Shown here piece by piece: positions 46,698 to 55,705 of a stretch of 64,000 bases of DNA. The notes under the pieces were generated by a model. The model was not told the origin of the DNA, did not search any database, and was given only the letters and a program-made list of their open reading frames with translations. Every line of letters begins with the position of its first letter. The stretch's first letter is position 1. A program made the position numbers and the translations under genes. Source of the stretch: Sorangium cellulosum (GTDB lineage Bacteria > Myxococcota_A > Polyangia > Polyangiales > Polyangiaceae); assembly GCF_002950945.1 (NCBI RefSeq), contig NZ_CP012673.1, forward strand, positions 11,236,501 to 11,300,500, given 5' to 3'.

Positions 46698-47852
46698 ATG
46701 GCGAAAATTCCTTCCATCAAGTTCGGTTCCTCGAGCAGCGGCGCGGGCGCGGGCGCGAGCGCGGTGCGCCGCGTCGCGCTCGGCCTCGCGCTGCTCGTGG
46801 CGACGCTGTTCGTGGCGTGCACCACGGTGACGCGGATCGACGCCGCGCACGTGGGCATCCGGGTCAAGCTCGCCGGCTCGAACCGCGGCGTCGACGATAT
46901 CCCGGTGGTGACCGGCTGGGTGTTCTACAACCCGCTGACCGAGCAGATCGTGCAGTTCCCGACGAGCGTGCAGAACGTGGTCTGGACGTCGTCGACGTAC
47001 GAGGGCCGGTCGGTCGACGAGTCGATCACCTTCTCGTCGTCCGAGGGCGTCAACGTGGGCGCGGACATCGGCATGTCGTTCCACATCGAGCCGAAGATGG
47101 CGCCGCACCTGTACCTGCGCTTCCGCGAGAACGACCTCATGCGCCTCGCCGATCGTTACGTGCGCAACGCGGTGCGCGAGGCGTTCAACTCGGTCGCGTC
47201 GACGATGCCGGTGCAGGAGATCTACGGGGCGGGCAAGACGAAGCTCATCCAGGACGTGACGAAGGAGCTCGGGCTGGTCATCGAGAAGGACGGCTTCATC
47301 ATCGATCAGCTGACCATCAACGGCGCGCTCAAGCTGCCCGAGAACGTGGCCGCGGCGATCAACCAGGCGATGGAGGCGACGCAGAAGTCGATCCAGGCCG
47401 AGAACCGGGTGCGCCAGGTCAGGGCCGAGGCGGAGCAGGCGATCGCGACGGCGCGGGGCGCGGCCGAGTCGGCGCGCGAGCGGGCGCGCGGCGAGGCGGA
47501 CGCGCTGCTCATCCGCGCGCGCGCCGAGGCCAAGGCGAACACGATCATCCGCCTGTCGACGACGCCGGCGGTGCTGCAGTACCGGGCGCTCGAGCGGTGG
47601 AACGGCCGCCTGCCGGCGATGAACCAGGGCCCGCTGCCGATGCTGACGTTCGACATGAAGAGCGCGCTCGACAAGGACGCCGAGCAGAAGCTGGCCGCGC
47701 TGCTCGAGGAGACGGAGGAAGCCGGCGAAGCGGGCGCCAGGGACGCGGCGTCGCCCGGCGGGGCGGCGGGCGGGGCGGCGCCGGCGGGCAACGGGGGAGC
47801 GCAGGGCGGGAAGCCCGGGGCCGCGGAGAGGGCGCCGGCCAAAGCGCCGTGA
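46698..47852 (+). CDS. SPFH/prohibitin-like membrane protein
   Basis: 384-aa protein with one N-terminal membrane helix (VALGLALLVATLFVACTTV) and a prohibitin/Band-7 domain at residues ~45-250 (IDAAHVGIRVKLAGSNRG, VSFHIEPKM-like FHIEPKMAPHLY, VREAFNSVAS, LVIEKDGFIIDQLTING). A long coiled coil (IQAENRVRQVRAEAEQAIATARGAA) and an Ala/Gly-rich tail finish it. Such proteins form membrane-bound oligomeric rings or microdomains. Second gene after the small membrane protein and opposite the AAA-WD40 gene, so a shared membrane complex is possible. Confidence 0.88.
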   Translation: MAKIPSIKFGSSSSGAGAGASAVRRVALGLALLVATLFVACTTVTRIDAAHVGIRVKLAGSNRGVDDIPVVTGWVFYNPLTEQIVQFPTSVQNVVWTSSTYEGRSVDESITFSSSEGVNVGADIGMSFHIEPKMAPHLYLRFRENDLMRLADRYVRNAVREAFNSVASTMPVQEIYGAGKTKLIQDVTKELGLVIEKDGFIIDQLTINGALKLPENVAAAINQAMEATQKSIQAENRVRQVRAEAEQAIATARGAAESARERARGEADALLIRARAEAKANTIIRLSTTPAVLQYRALERWNGRLPAMNQGPLPMLTFDMKSALDKDAEQKLAALLEETEEAGEAGARDAASPGGAAGGAAPAGNGGAQGGKPGAAERAPAKAP

Positions 47853-48055
47853 CACCTACCCAGGCTCGTCAGAATACCTATCTCATCCGCTCAACCGAGG
47901 AATGAGCCGCCAACGCGCCAAGGACGCCAAGGGTCGCCGCTCTCTCCTCGGTGCCTCGAGGCGCTGCTCTTTCAGGCGGCGCCCAGCGGCCTGTCGATAG
48001 GCGGCGGGCGAGACCCGTCCGCTTCATCGCCGTGTTGGACCGTATCCCCGAGCCG

Positions 48056-48961
48056 TCAGGAGAGCACTTCAGCGGCGGTCTTCGCCCCAAGGACGTTATC
48101 GACCCAGCGGTCGAGGGTCGCGATGTCCGTGCATGCCTGGATGCGCGCGCTCTCGTTGTCGCTGAGCGCGATCCCTGCACGAGCGAGCAGCCGCAGCAGC
48201 GTGTCCCTCTTGCCCTCGCGTATCCCCTCGAGTTTGCCCTCGCGCATCCCCTCGAGCTTGCCGCGATCGATGAGCTTTTGGACAAACGAGGGGAAAGTCG
48301 CCTCACCTTCGATCTGCCGTTGCATGACCAACGCCTCCAGAGCCCGCCGCATGGGCTCGCGCAACCCGTTCCAGATGATCTGAAAGTAGACCGCCGCGTG
48401 CTCCTGGTCGAGCCGGCCGAGGGCGACGAGCACCGCCTGGACCACGGCGAGCCCGTTCGGCCCGTTGCCGTGCGCCACCGCCGAGAGCACGGCGAGCTCT
48501 GTCTCCTGCAACGCCTCGGCCGGGTCGGTGATCTCGGGCACGACGGCCGGACCGAGCACCAGCGGCTTGAGGTTGCCGAAGCCGAGGCCGACGTCGATGT
48601 TCTCCGCCGCCCAGGCGGCCACGTCCGCGCCCGGAGCGACCACGAGGACGACCGTGCCGCAGCGCTTCCTCGCGCGCACGACCGTGACGTACACCGGCCA
48701 GGAGAACTTCTTGTCCGGGTCCTCCTCGCGCTGGACCTCGACGATGATCGCGAGCACGAGCGTGCCGATTGCGTCGCGGAGCTCGAGCACCAGGTCGGCG
48801 CGGAACTCCACCGGGATGAGCTGGTCGAGCGAGAACTCGACCACCGCGACCGAGGCATGCCGCGGCACATCGACGTGGAAGAGGGTCACGAGGAAGTGCG
48901 GCGCGAGCTCCGGGGTCTGGCGGAACATCTCGACGAAGGCGTTGTGCTCGAGCGTCGGCAT
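48056..48961 (-). CDS. Rpn-like PD-(D/E)XK nuclease/putative transposase, divergent paralogue
   Basis: 301-aa relative of the genes at 10016 and 58579 with the same layout but much lower identity: MPTLEHNAFVEMF start, EFRADLVLEL (Asp), LAIIVEVQREEDPDK (Glu-Val-Gln), WPVYV, and a charged C-terminal repeat (RGKLEGMREGKLEGIREGK). Start taken at MPTLEHN by analogy. It lacks the 43-bp repeat upstream. Such genes are often scattered in myxobacterial genomes. Confidence 0.8.
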   Translation of the reverse strand: MPTLEHNAFVEMFRQTPELAPHFLVTLFHVDVPRHASVAVVEFSLDQLIPVEFRADLVLELRDAIGTLVLAIIVEVQREEDPDKKFSWPVYVTVVRARKRCGTVVLVVAPGADVAAWAAENIDVGLGFGNLKPLVLGPAVVPEITDPAEALQETELAVLSAVAHGNGPNGLAVVQAVLVALGRLDQEHAAVYFQIIWNGLREPMRRALEALVMQRQIEGEATFPSFVQKLIDRGKLEGMREGKLEGIREGKRDTLLRLLARAGIALSDNESARIQACTDIATLDRWVDNVLGAKTAAEVLS

Positions 48962-49140
48962 GACGCCGGGCCCCTGGCACACCCCATACCGGCGCGAGAC
49001 GACGGGAGAACGCGAGGAAAGATCCCTGCCAGGGGTGGCGGCGCCATGGCGGAGGAGACGTGCTTGGGGGTGAAGTGCATCCCGACCCTCACGCGCCATC
49101 GCGTCGATGCCGCGCGCGTGGTCCCGACCGGCCGAGGACG

Positions 49141-49203
49141 CTCGTCGAAAGCCGACGAGGTGGTCGCGACCACTCCGTTTGTATGAAAAGATTCAAATCT
49201 TTT
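49141..49203. other. Two adjacent hairpins upstream of the frameshifted gene
   Basis: CTCGTCG/CGACGAG (49141-49159, loop AAAGC) is followed by an AT-rich perfect palindrome AAAAGATT CA AATCTTTT (49186-49203). The second is striking in this GC-rich DNA. Possible operator, terminator or repeat end. Bases 48962-49428 hold no other recognised feature except a strong AAGGAGGT at 49414-49421. Confidence 0.4.
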
Positions 49204-49428
49204 GATCGGGACCTCGTGCGCGGGCTGAAACAATGCTCCGCGGTCGGTCGCGACGTCTCCTCGGCCTCGCGGCGAGCGCCGGCGTTAGTTGCGACCTTCG
49301 TGGCACCTCCCGTTCAACCGGCCGCATTGGTCGTGCGCCGTCGCAAACCGGCGGGCAGGTTGACGGACTCGACGGCTTCGTCGTCTCCTGGCCGGAACCG
49401 TTTTACCTCGGACAAGGAGGTCTATGCG

Positions 49429-50287
49429 ATGTTGAAGCACCTGATGATCGAAGAGATGGTTGCGCTCGTGTCCCCGTGGGTCGAGAACACGCAACGGAAG
49501 CGGCTGTTCCTCTCGATCCCCGAGATCGCCGGCCTGCACCCCAAGGCGGTCGCGGCCCACGAGGCCGTTCTCGCGGTGCGTCCGAGCAAGGCGGGGCCGT
49601 CGGGCAAGATGAACGCTTTGAACGACGAGCTCGCGCGGGTCGACGAGCGCCACGATCACCTGGCCAAGGCGGTGTGCTGGGGCATCGACGCGCACCGGCG
49701 AGCATTGCCTCGGCGAGGACCCGCCGGACAGGGAGCGCGCCGCGACCTGCGACCAGGTGCAGCCGAAGCTGTTTCCGGGCGGGCTCAACATCATCAAGGC
49801 GTCGCCGACCGCGGAGGCGGGCAACACGGCGCGGATCGCCCGGCTCCTCGACGAGGAGCCGTCGATCGGCGAGTTCCTGAAGGGGATCCCGGCGCCCGGG
49901 AAAACGACGCTGCTCCACACGGCGCAGCGGTGGATCAAGGCGGGCAAGGAGCTCGAGGCGATCGAGCACCGGCGCGACGAGCTCGCCGCCAAGGAGAAGG
50001 CGGCGCCGGTGACCCGGGCGACGATCGCCGCCGCGCGCGGCCAGTGGTTCCGGGTCGTCTCCGCGGTGCTCTCCAACCTGGAGCTCTCCGACGCCCCCGC
50101 CGAGGCGGTCGAGACGATCCGCGGGCCCGTGCTGAAGGCCTCGCAGCGGGCCGGAAAGCGGTATGGCGGGGGCTCGACCGGCGAGGCGCCGAGCGTGGAG
50201 GAGCCGGGGGCGCCGGAGGAGCCAGCGGCGGGAGAGGAAGAGGAGGACGCGGAAACGGGCGCCGAGGACGGCGCTCTCGTGGGCTGA
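49429..50287 (+). pseudogene. Frameshifted unknown gene (or sequencing error)
   Basis: A strong AAGGAGGT precedes an ATG that begins MLKHLMIEEMVALVSPWVEN and continues to about 49690 (KAVCWGIDAH). The protein-like signal then moves by one base to another frame: TGEHCLGEDPPDRERA, QPKLFPGGLNII, ARIARLLDEEPSIGEFLKGIPAPGKTTLL, LSNLELSDAPAEAVETIRGPVLKAS, ending in a Glu-rich tail. A single-base indel would join a ~285-aa protein. No catalytic motif or family recognised. Confidence 0.6.
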
Positions 50288-50314
50288 GTCGACCCCAGCC
50301 AGCGCCGCGCGAGC

Positions 50315-51379
50315 TCAGCCGCCGACGGGCTTGCAGCAGAACGTGCTGCCCTCCGCGGGCGTGATCTTCTCTCCCTCCATGATGCCCGTCCTCCCGTGAT
50401 CGATGCAGCCGCCGACGCGCTCCTTGAGCATGCGGGCCTTGACGCCGCGGATGACCGCGGGCTCGGCCAGCTCGGTACACGCGGTCTCGGTCGTGACCGT
50501 CTGGGTCAGCAGGAGATCGCTGCACGCCTCGTCCTTGTAGTACGAGAACTCCATCGAGCAGAGCTCCCCGTCGAGCTCGCAGTCGCACGTCCCGCAGCCG
50601 GAGACGGCGTTGTACAGATCGAGCCTCTCCGGGAACTCCGCGGGACAGGGGAGCGTCGTCATGCCCTCGTCATAAAGCCAAGAATTTGGATTCCCGACGC
50701 AGCTCCGAAAGCCGTCGGAGACGACACGGGCGTCGAGCAAGCAATCGGTATAAGAGGGGTGGTCTCCACAGCTGTACTCCGCCGTCAGGATCGGGCTGCA
50801 GATGCGCGCCATGCGCTTCCAGGTCGCCTCCGGCTGGAACAGGTCCTCTCTCGAAGAGCACGCAGCGCGGTGGTCGTACCAGGGAACGACCACCGCGGTG
50901 GACGCTGTGGTCCGCGGGCTCGGATGGCACACATCCCAGGGGCGACGCATCGTCTTCCCACCAAAGATCTCATCCTCGCAGTCATCGATGAACGGATCGT
51001 AGTACACCCCTCCATCGTCGCAGTCGATGCGCTCGCAGCCGCAGGGTGGGCAGCTCGGGTCGTCTTGGAGGTCAAGCCATCGGTCCGCTTCCCACGCTTG
51101 CCCGTACTCCTCACAGGTGGGCTGCTCGCCTTGCTTACCGACCCACACGACATACCTCCTGGCGTTCAGGACGCCTTCCCATGTCGCATACTCGAGGCAG
51201 TAGCCGGGGCACGGCTCGCAGCGCTCGTCGCTCCAGCACCTGAGCTCCTCGCCCCCGCAGCTCGACCCGAGCAGAGCGCCGGCGAGGCCCAGGAGCGCGC
51301 AGGTCGCCGTCCTCAGGAGCCATCGACGTGGCGCGTTTTCATGATCCAGGGGGGCACGTGGCATGCTGGTCCGGGTCAT
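50315..51379 (-). CDS. Cys-rich secreted lipoprotein
   Basis: 354-aa protein with lipoprotein signal LLGLAGALLGSSC. The rest holds more than twenty Cys (CWSDERCEPCPGYC, CPPCGCERIDC, CGTCDCELDGELC, FCCKP), suggesting a disulfide-rich extracellular fold. Its ATG overlaps the TGA of the upstream gene (ATGA), so translation is coupled. It shares the PPC.C and C-terminal FCC patterns with that gene, so the two are diverged paralogues. Function unknown. Confidence 0.75.
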   Translation of the reverse strand: MTRTSMPRAPLDHENAPRRWLLRTATCALLGLAGALLGSSCGGEELRCWSDERCEPCPGYCLEYATWEGVLNARRYVVWVGKQGEQPTCEEYGQAWEADRWLDLQDDPSCPPCGCERIDCDDGGVYYDPFIDDCEDEIFGGKTMRRPWDVCHPSPRTTASTAVVVPWYDHRAACSSREDLFQPEATWKRMARICSPILTAEYSCGDHPSYTDCLLDARVVSDGFRSCVGNPNSWLYDEGMTTLPCPAEFPERLDLYNAVSGCGTCDCELDGELCSMEFSYYKDEACSDLLLTQTVTTETACTELAEPAVIRGVKARMLKERVGGCIDHGRTGIMEGEKITPAEGSTFCCKPVGG

Positions 51380-52407
51380 TTCGTGTCCCCCTCGATGCAG
51401 CAAAAGGTCCCGGGTTGCACTGGCCTCCGGCTCCGCGCGGGCTCGCCGCCCGACGGCTCACAGGCTCCGGGAGCGTTCGTGACCCACTCGGCGCGCATGC
51501 TGCCGAGCGAAACGCCAGAGGTTGGATCGGCGCAGCCGCCTTCGTCAGAGACCTGCACGGAGGCGATCTCCCGGCCGCACGCCGCGTCGGCGTAGGTCGA
51601 CACGAGCGCCTCGCACACGCTGGGCTCGGTCGGGGTGCACGCGCACGGCGAGCAGAGGCCATCGTCGTGGCCCCTGTACCAGATGTGCGGGTGCGGGTAC
51701 TCGTCCGGGCAGTCTCTCTCCTCGCCCGCCTTGGCCTGGACGCACCTCTTGAACGCGGGCGTCGGTCGCTTGTGGAACATGGGAAAGCACACGTTCCCCG
51801 ACGTGAGCCCGCACGCGCGGGCATCGCTCGGACCCCTGCAGACCTTGGCGTGTTGCCTCCAGGGTGACCCCAGGCCGCCGCTGCGGGGCACGATCGCGCC
51901 GATCGGCGCGCACGGGACCGCGGTGGCCGGCGGGACGGCGACCGATCCGACCTGTTCCGGCGGGATCGGATCCGTCTCGACGCACGCGCCGTCCCAGCCG
52001 GCCGGGGCCTCGAACGGCGTCCGCGTCTCCGGCGCGCCGTCCTGGCACATGGAGAGCGCGCTGGCCGCCACCCCGGCCGGGAGCACACACGCCGGCTGCG
52101 AGCAGGCGCAGGGCGGGCAGCCCGGCGCCGGATCGATCTCCCTGAACAGGAACATGACCCCAGCTTCGCCGACGTCCGGCGGACACGCCGGCAGGTCTTC
52201 GTCGATGCCCCCCTCCCAGAGGAGCAGGGGCGCACTGTCGACGTTGCTCGTGTCGACAGGCACCGGCACGCACTCCCCGGCGCAATACACCCCCTCCGTG
52301 CTCTCGCAGGTGACCGTCTCGTCGCACGCCTCGCCGGTGCCGCCGCAAGCGCTCGCCAGCGCCAGCCCCGACACGGCCCAGGCGATCGCCATCAGCACAT
52401 GACGCAT
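51376..52407 (-). CDS. Cys-rich secreted lipoprotein, paralogue
   Basis: 343-aa protein: signal with lipobox ASAC, then a Cys-rich body (CESTEGVYCAGECVP, CPPCACSQPAC, CSPCACTPTEPSVC, TFCCIEG). AAGGAGGTGAG lies directly before the ATG at 52407, making the start secure. It follows the PEGA/TPR gene by 29 bases and overlaps the next Cys-rich gene, so the three probably form one operon. No known family. Confidence 0.75.
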   Translation of the reverse strand: MRHVLMAIAWAVSGLALASACGGTGEACDETVTCESTEGVYCAGECVPVPVDTSNVDSAPLLLWEGGIDEDLPACPPDVGEAGVMFLFREIDPAPGCPPCACSQPACVLPAGVAASALSMCQDGAPETRTPFEAPAGWDGACVETDPIPPEQVGSVAVPPATAVPCAPIGAIVPRSGGLGSPWRQHAKVCRGPSDARACGLTSGNVCFPMFHKRPTPAFKRCVQAKAGEERDCPDEYPHPHIWYRGHDDGLCSPCACTPTEPSVCEALVSTYADAACGREIASVQVSDEGGCADPTSGVSLGSMRAEWVTNAPGACEPSGGEPARSRRPVQPGTFCCIEGDTK

Positions 52408-52436
52408 CCCCTCACCTCCTTTCCGGCGCACCGCGC

Positions 52437-53462
52437 CTACCAGACGCCCCCGATCGCGAGCCCACCGCCGCCGGCCACGACGAGCGGGCGCACGGCGGCA
52501 CGGGACGGCGAGGGCGGCGACGGGGCCCACCAGAGCGATGAGAGCGCCACCGCGCCGAGCACCCCTCCCGCGATGAAGCTCGCCCAGGCCGCGCTCCGGA
52601 ACGTGTTGCGGGCCGAGACCGTCGCTGTGAGCGCGTCGCACTGGAGGGTGACCTCGCTGATACCCTCGTACAGGCAGCCGCCTCGCCCGTAACTTGCCCG
52701 GATGGTGTCCGCCTGCGTCTCGGCCTCGTCATCACGCGCCCCGGCGGCGATGGCGAAGCCCACCCCGAGCGCCGCGCCGGCGAGCGCCAGCGAGGCCCCG
52801 GCGATGCGGAGGTTGCGGCCCGAGCGGTCCGGCACGGGCGGCGTCGTGCGGACGATCACCTCGCGCGGCGGCGCTCTCGGGATGGGGTCGAGCACCACCG
52901 GGAACGCCGTCACGTCGCCGGCCCATCGCTCGAAGGGGACGTGCTGCGTGACATGCCCCTCGAGAGAAGCGCGGACCTCGTGGCGACCGGGCTCGACGTA
53001 GAATCGGTATTCCGGCTGCCCCCGGCCGATGAACCTGCCGTCCAGGAAGACCTCCGCTTTCGGGTGGCTGAGCACAAACTCGACACCAACGACCTCCCTC
53101 TCGGCCCGGAGCAGTCCGTCATCGAAGCGTTGCCGCTGCGCGGGCGATAGCGATCGCGGGTTGTACAGGGCGCGCCGCAGATGGGTCGCAGCGTCCACAT
53201 ACTTGTGCAGCGAGAGCTCGCAGAGCCCGAGCTCGCCCTCGATGGCAGGGTGCGGCGCCGCGGCGAAGGCGGCGCGATACGCCGCCTCAGCCTCCTGCCA
53301 TCGGCCGGCGCGGCGCGCGGCGTGTGCACGCCGAAGCGCGTCCGCTGCTGGATCAGCCGGCGCCGCCGCATGCGGCGCGGCGGCGGACTGCGCGAATGCC
53401 GCAGGCGCCGCGGTGAGGGAGAGAGAGATCAAGGGCAAAAACAGGAGTTTCCTGAGACCCAT
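52437..53462 (-). CDS. Exported TPR/PEGA-domain protein
   Basis: 341-aa protein with signal peptide LLFLPLISLSLTAAPAAFAQ. Residues ~40-125 form TPR-like helices (AHAARRAGRWQEAEAAYRAAFAAAPHPAIEGELG); residues ~130-180 form a PEGA-type beta domain (VEFVLSHPKAEVFLDGRFIG, YVEPGRHEVRASLEGH); two hydrophobic stretches follow (IAGASLALAGAALGVGFAIAAG and AAWASFIAGGVLGAVAL). This layout is common in Polyangiales envelope proteins. First gene of the operon with the two Cys-rich lipoproteins. Confidence 0.8.
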   Translation of the reverse strand: MGLRKLLFLPLISLSLTAAPAAFAQSAAAPHAAAPADPAADALRRAHAARRAGRWQEAEAAYRAAFAAAPHPAIEGELGLCELSLHKYVDAATHLRRALYNPRSLSPAQRQRFDDGLLRAEREVVGVEFVLSHPKAEVFLDGRFIGRGQPEYRFYVEPGRHEVRASLEGHVTQHVPFERWAGDVTAFPVVLDPIPRAPPREVIVRTTPPVPDRSGRNLRIAGASLALAGAALGVGFAIAAGARDDEAETQADTIRASYGRGGCLYEGISEVTLQCDALTATVSARNTFRSAAWASFIAGGVLGAVALSSLWWAPSPPSPSRAAVRPLVVAGGGGLAIGGVW

Positions 53463-54207
53463 GCCGCGTGAGCCTAGGCACACCCAGGGCCACGCAGCAA
53501 CGAACCGGAGACGGGCCGGAGACGAAATTTCTAGCGTACGGAGGACGATTTTGAAGCAAATATCACCGACGGTACGCAATGCCGAACGAGAGCGGAGCAG
53601 GAGTCGCGTCTTCGTCTTCCTGCCTTCGTTCGGGAGAGATACAGCGGCACCACCGGGCGGGTTTCAGCGGCTCGCGAGGAAGCCAAGGCGGACGTAACCT
53701 GCCGATTGTGAGGGCTAAGCCCGCGATCGCTGGTCGGCTGAACGAATCGTGACAGCGTGCCCGCGGCACCGTGGAGGAACCCGGCTGCCGCGAGTGCCCT
53801 CGCGACCGCAGGAGCACCGGCGGTGCCGGCGGCGAGCGACCCGCACAAGGCGCTCGCCACAAGCCTCACACAGACGATCGCCGCTGCCCATGCGGCAGGC
53901 GAACTTGCCACCGCCGGGACCGCCGCGCCGACGTCGGTGGAGGTTTTCAGCTCACCGCAGGCCGCTCTGCACGTCGCCCCCCGTCGCCGACATCGCCAGC
54001 GCCCGCCGCGCCGTCCTCCAGCGCCTTTCTGCAGGCCACGGCGGACTGTCCTCAAGCGGGTCGTGTCCACCGCCCTGCGCAAAACCTCGCACGGAGGATA
54101 ACGTCCACGATGCGCGTCCGTGCCTCGCCGCATTTAGCCCGAATCGACCGTAAATGACAGGACGATCGACATCTCGCCACCGACAATCGAGCAACGAGGA
54201 CCACAGA
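53463..54207. other. Intergenic, no gene seen
   Basis: About 745 bases between the starts of the PEGA/TPR operon and the end of the TIR gene. Overlapping frames on both strands are Arg/Pro/Ala-rich without motifs. Bases 54100 onward become visibly AT-richer, matching the TIR gene and marking a probable edge of transferred DNA. Confidence 0.35.
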
Positions 54208-55392
54208 CTACAATCCTGCGTCACCAATAGACGCAACTGCGCAGCTCTTCTCACTGACCCTGATCCTCGTCACAGCAGGCGGCCTCTGGATATAAATGTC
54301 ACTACACCGAACTCCATTAGGCAATTCAATGAGAACCCTAGGCTCCATGAGACGGGAGACCGACACCGGATCACACTGCACAAAATCGAACATACCCGCA
54401 GCATCCGTCCACGCATCACAAGGCGTCCCTAGCAGAGTAACATGCACACCTCGAACAAGTGCCTTAGTAACAGCATCCTGAACAATACCGCGATATCCCA
54501 AAAGAGCAGGATCGTATTCCAGATCGAGCCCAATAGGCTCCGACGGCATCATCGGAAGCAAGCCATCATCTTCACTCGGCAGCTCTCGCAGATCGGCAGC
54601 CGACGGATCCGGTAGCAACACCGGAGGCGCAGCAGTCGAAGCATCCGGCCCCTTACGCTCGGCACCCAAGAGGTCAGCTTCAGCTTCGCGCAACAGTTCT
54701 TTTATTTTTCGGTCCTGGTCATCATCATTTTTGCTCTGCGATCCCGTCGAACGCAGCACAGAAAGACACGTCGTTGCAAGTCCGACGTACATCAACACGG
54801 CGACCAGAATGAGGACAATTTGCGATCCCCTCTTCCTAGGCCCTGAAGACGCACCACGACTTTGACGCGGCAATGTGGGAGCTCGCTGTTCAACTGCGGT
54901 GAACCTCGGCTCATGAGCACGAGCGTCGACCCAGGGAGCAACAGAAGCAACACAGCGCAATATCTCGCCCGAGATCGCGGCGAGGTTCGCATCAGCCGAA
55001 TGGCCTGCCCCAGCTGACAAAGGACGCCCGTCATAAGGAAGCAGCTTCATCTCAGCGAGCCACGGGACAGCTTGCCACAGACATGGGCTGACAAGGACAG
55101 GCAGCACCCGTAGTCCGAAGGACTGCCTTCCTCGTAGCAAGCGAGGTACCTCCTCAGCCAGCACGAAGTCAGAAGCCAGAAAATCCGCCGACACCAGAAG
55201 CACCGCGACACGAGCGCGCTCTATCTCGCGCGCAATTTCATGCCTCCAGTTCTCACCAGCGTCGATTCGTTCGTCGTCCCATACTTCGAGCAAGCCTTGC
55301 TTCTCGATTACCCTGAGGTGCTGAACGAGCCGGTCCTTCCATTCCTTATCTCGATGGTGGTAGCTGATGATGACGGTCGGCTGACCAGCCAT
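54208..55392 (-). CDS. TIR-domain membrane protein with C-terminal beta-sandwich
   Basis: 394-aa protein. Residues 4-150 form a TIR domain: PTVIISYHHRDKEW, LEVWDDERIDAGENW, VAVLLVSADFLASDFVLAEEVP (the Glu of AEE is the likely catalytic residue), LPVLVSPC. A basic linker leads to one transmembrane helix (~191-213, QIVLILVAVLMYVGLATTC), an acidic linker, and a ~100-residue domain (~285-384) resembling a carboxypeptidase-regulatory/Ig-like fold (RGIVQDAVTKALVRGVHVTLL). TIR would be cytoplasmic and the sandwich outside. Codons end in A/T far more than in neighbours, suggesting horizontal transfer. Start at MAGQPTV, seven codons inside the open frame. TIR NADases act in bacterial immunity; this role is inferred. 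Confidence 0.78.
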   Translation of the reverse strand: MAGQPTVIISYHHRDKEWKDRLVQHLRVIEKQGLLEVWDDERIDAGENWRHEIAREIERARVAVLLVSADFLASDFVLAEEVPRLLRGRQSFGLRVLPVLVSPCLWQAVPWLAEMKLLPYDGRPLSAGAGHSADANLAAISGEILRCVASVAPWVDARAHEPRFTAVEQRAPTLPRQSRGASSGPRKRGSQIVLILVAVLMYVGLATTCLSVLRSTGSQSKNDDDQDRKIKELLREAEADLLGAERKGPDASTAAPPVLLPDPSAADLRELPSEDDGLLPMMPSEPIGLDLEYDPALLGYRGIVQDAVTKALVRGVHVTLLGTPCDAWTDAAGMFDFVQCDPVSVSRLMEPRVLIELPNGVRCSDIYIQRPPAVTRIRVSEKSCAVASIGDAGL

Positions 55393-55705
55393 AGGGACAA
55401 CATCGTTACACAAAGGTCACCTGCGTGCCTAGCCCTGGAGCGCCGAGCAGGATGAAGCCTCAACAAATCCGCTAGTTTACGCGCCGATGTACATCGGTAC
55501 GCGTGGCGGTTCATCGATGCACAGGCGGAGCCTCCGCGCTGCCTGGGAAGCGCCGGAGCGCTCCCGGTGCCCGGCCCCCCATGGTCGGGCGCAGGACCGC
55601 CAGCCGAGCGAGCCGTCCCTGCGCGACATAGCTCTGCTCGGATGAACATGGAGGGCACACGCGACCACGACGCGCGTCGTCCTCGACGCGAAGCGGGCCA
55701 GGCGC
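55393..55705. other. Intergenic, no gene seen
   Basis: About 310 bases upstream of the TIR gene and beyond the LysR stop. The part nearest the TIR gene is AT-richer and contains a GATGTACATC palindrome near 55484; the rest returns to high GC. Probable TIR promoter region. Confidence 0.3.

Noticed and set aside
53757-54157. Several overlapping + strand frames upstream of the TIR gene
   Set aside because: All three frames are open only because of GC bias; none has motifs, a ribosome-binding site or hydrophobic pattern.
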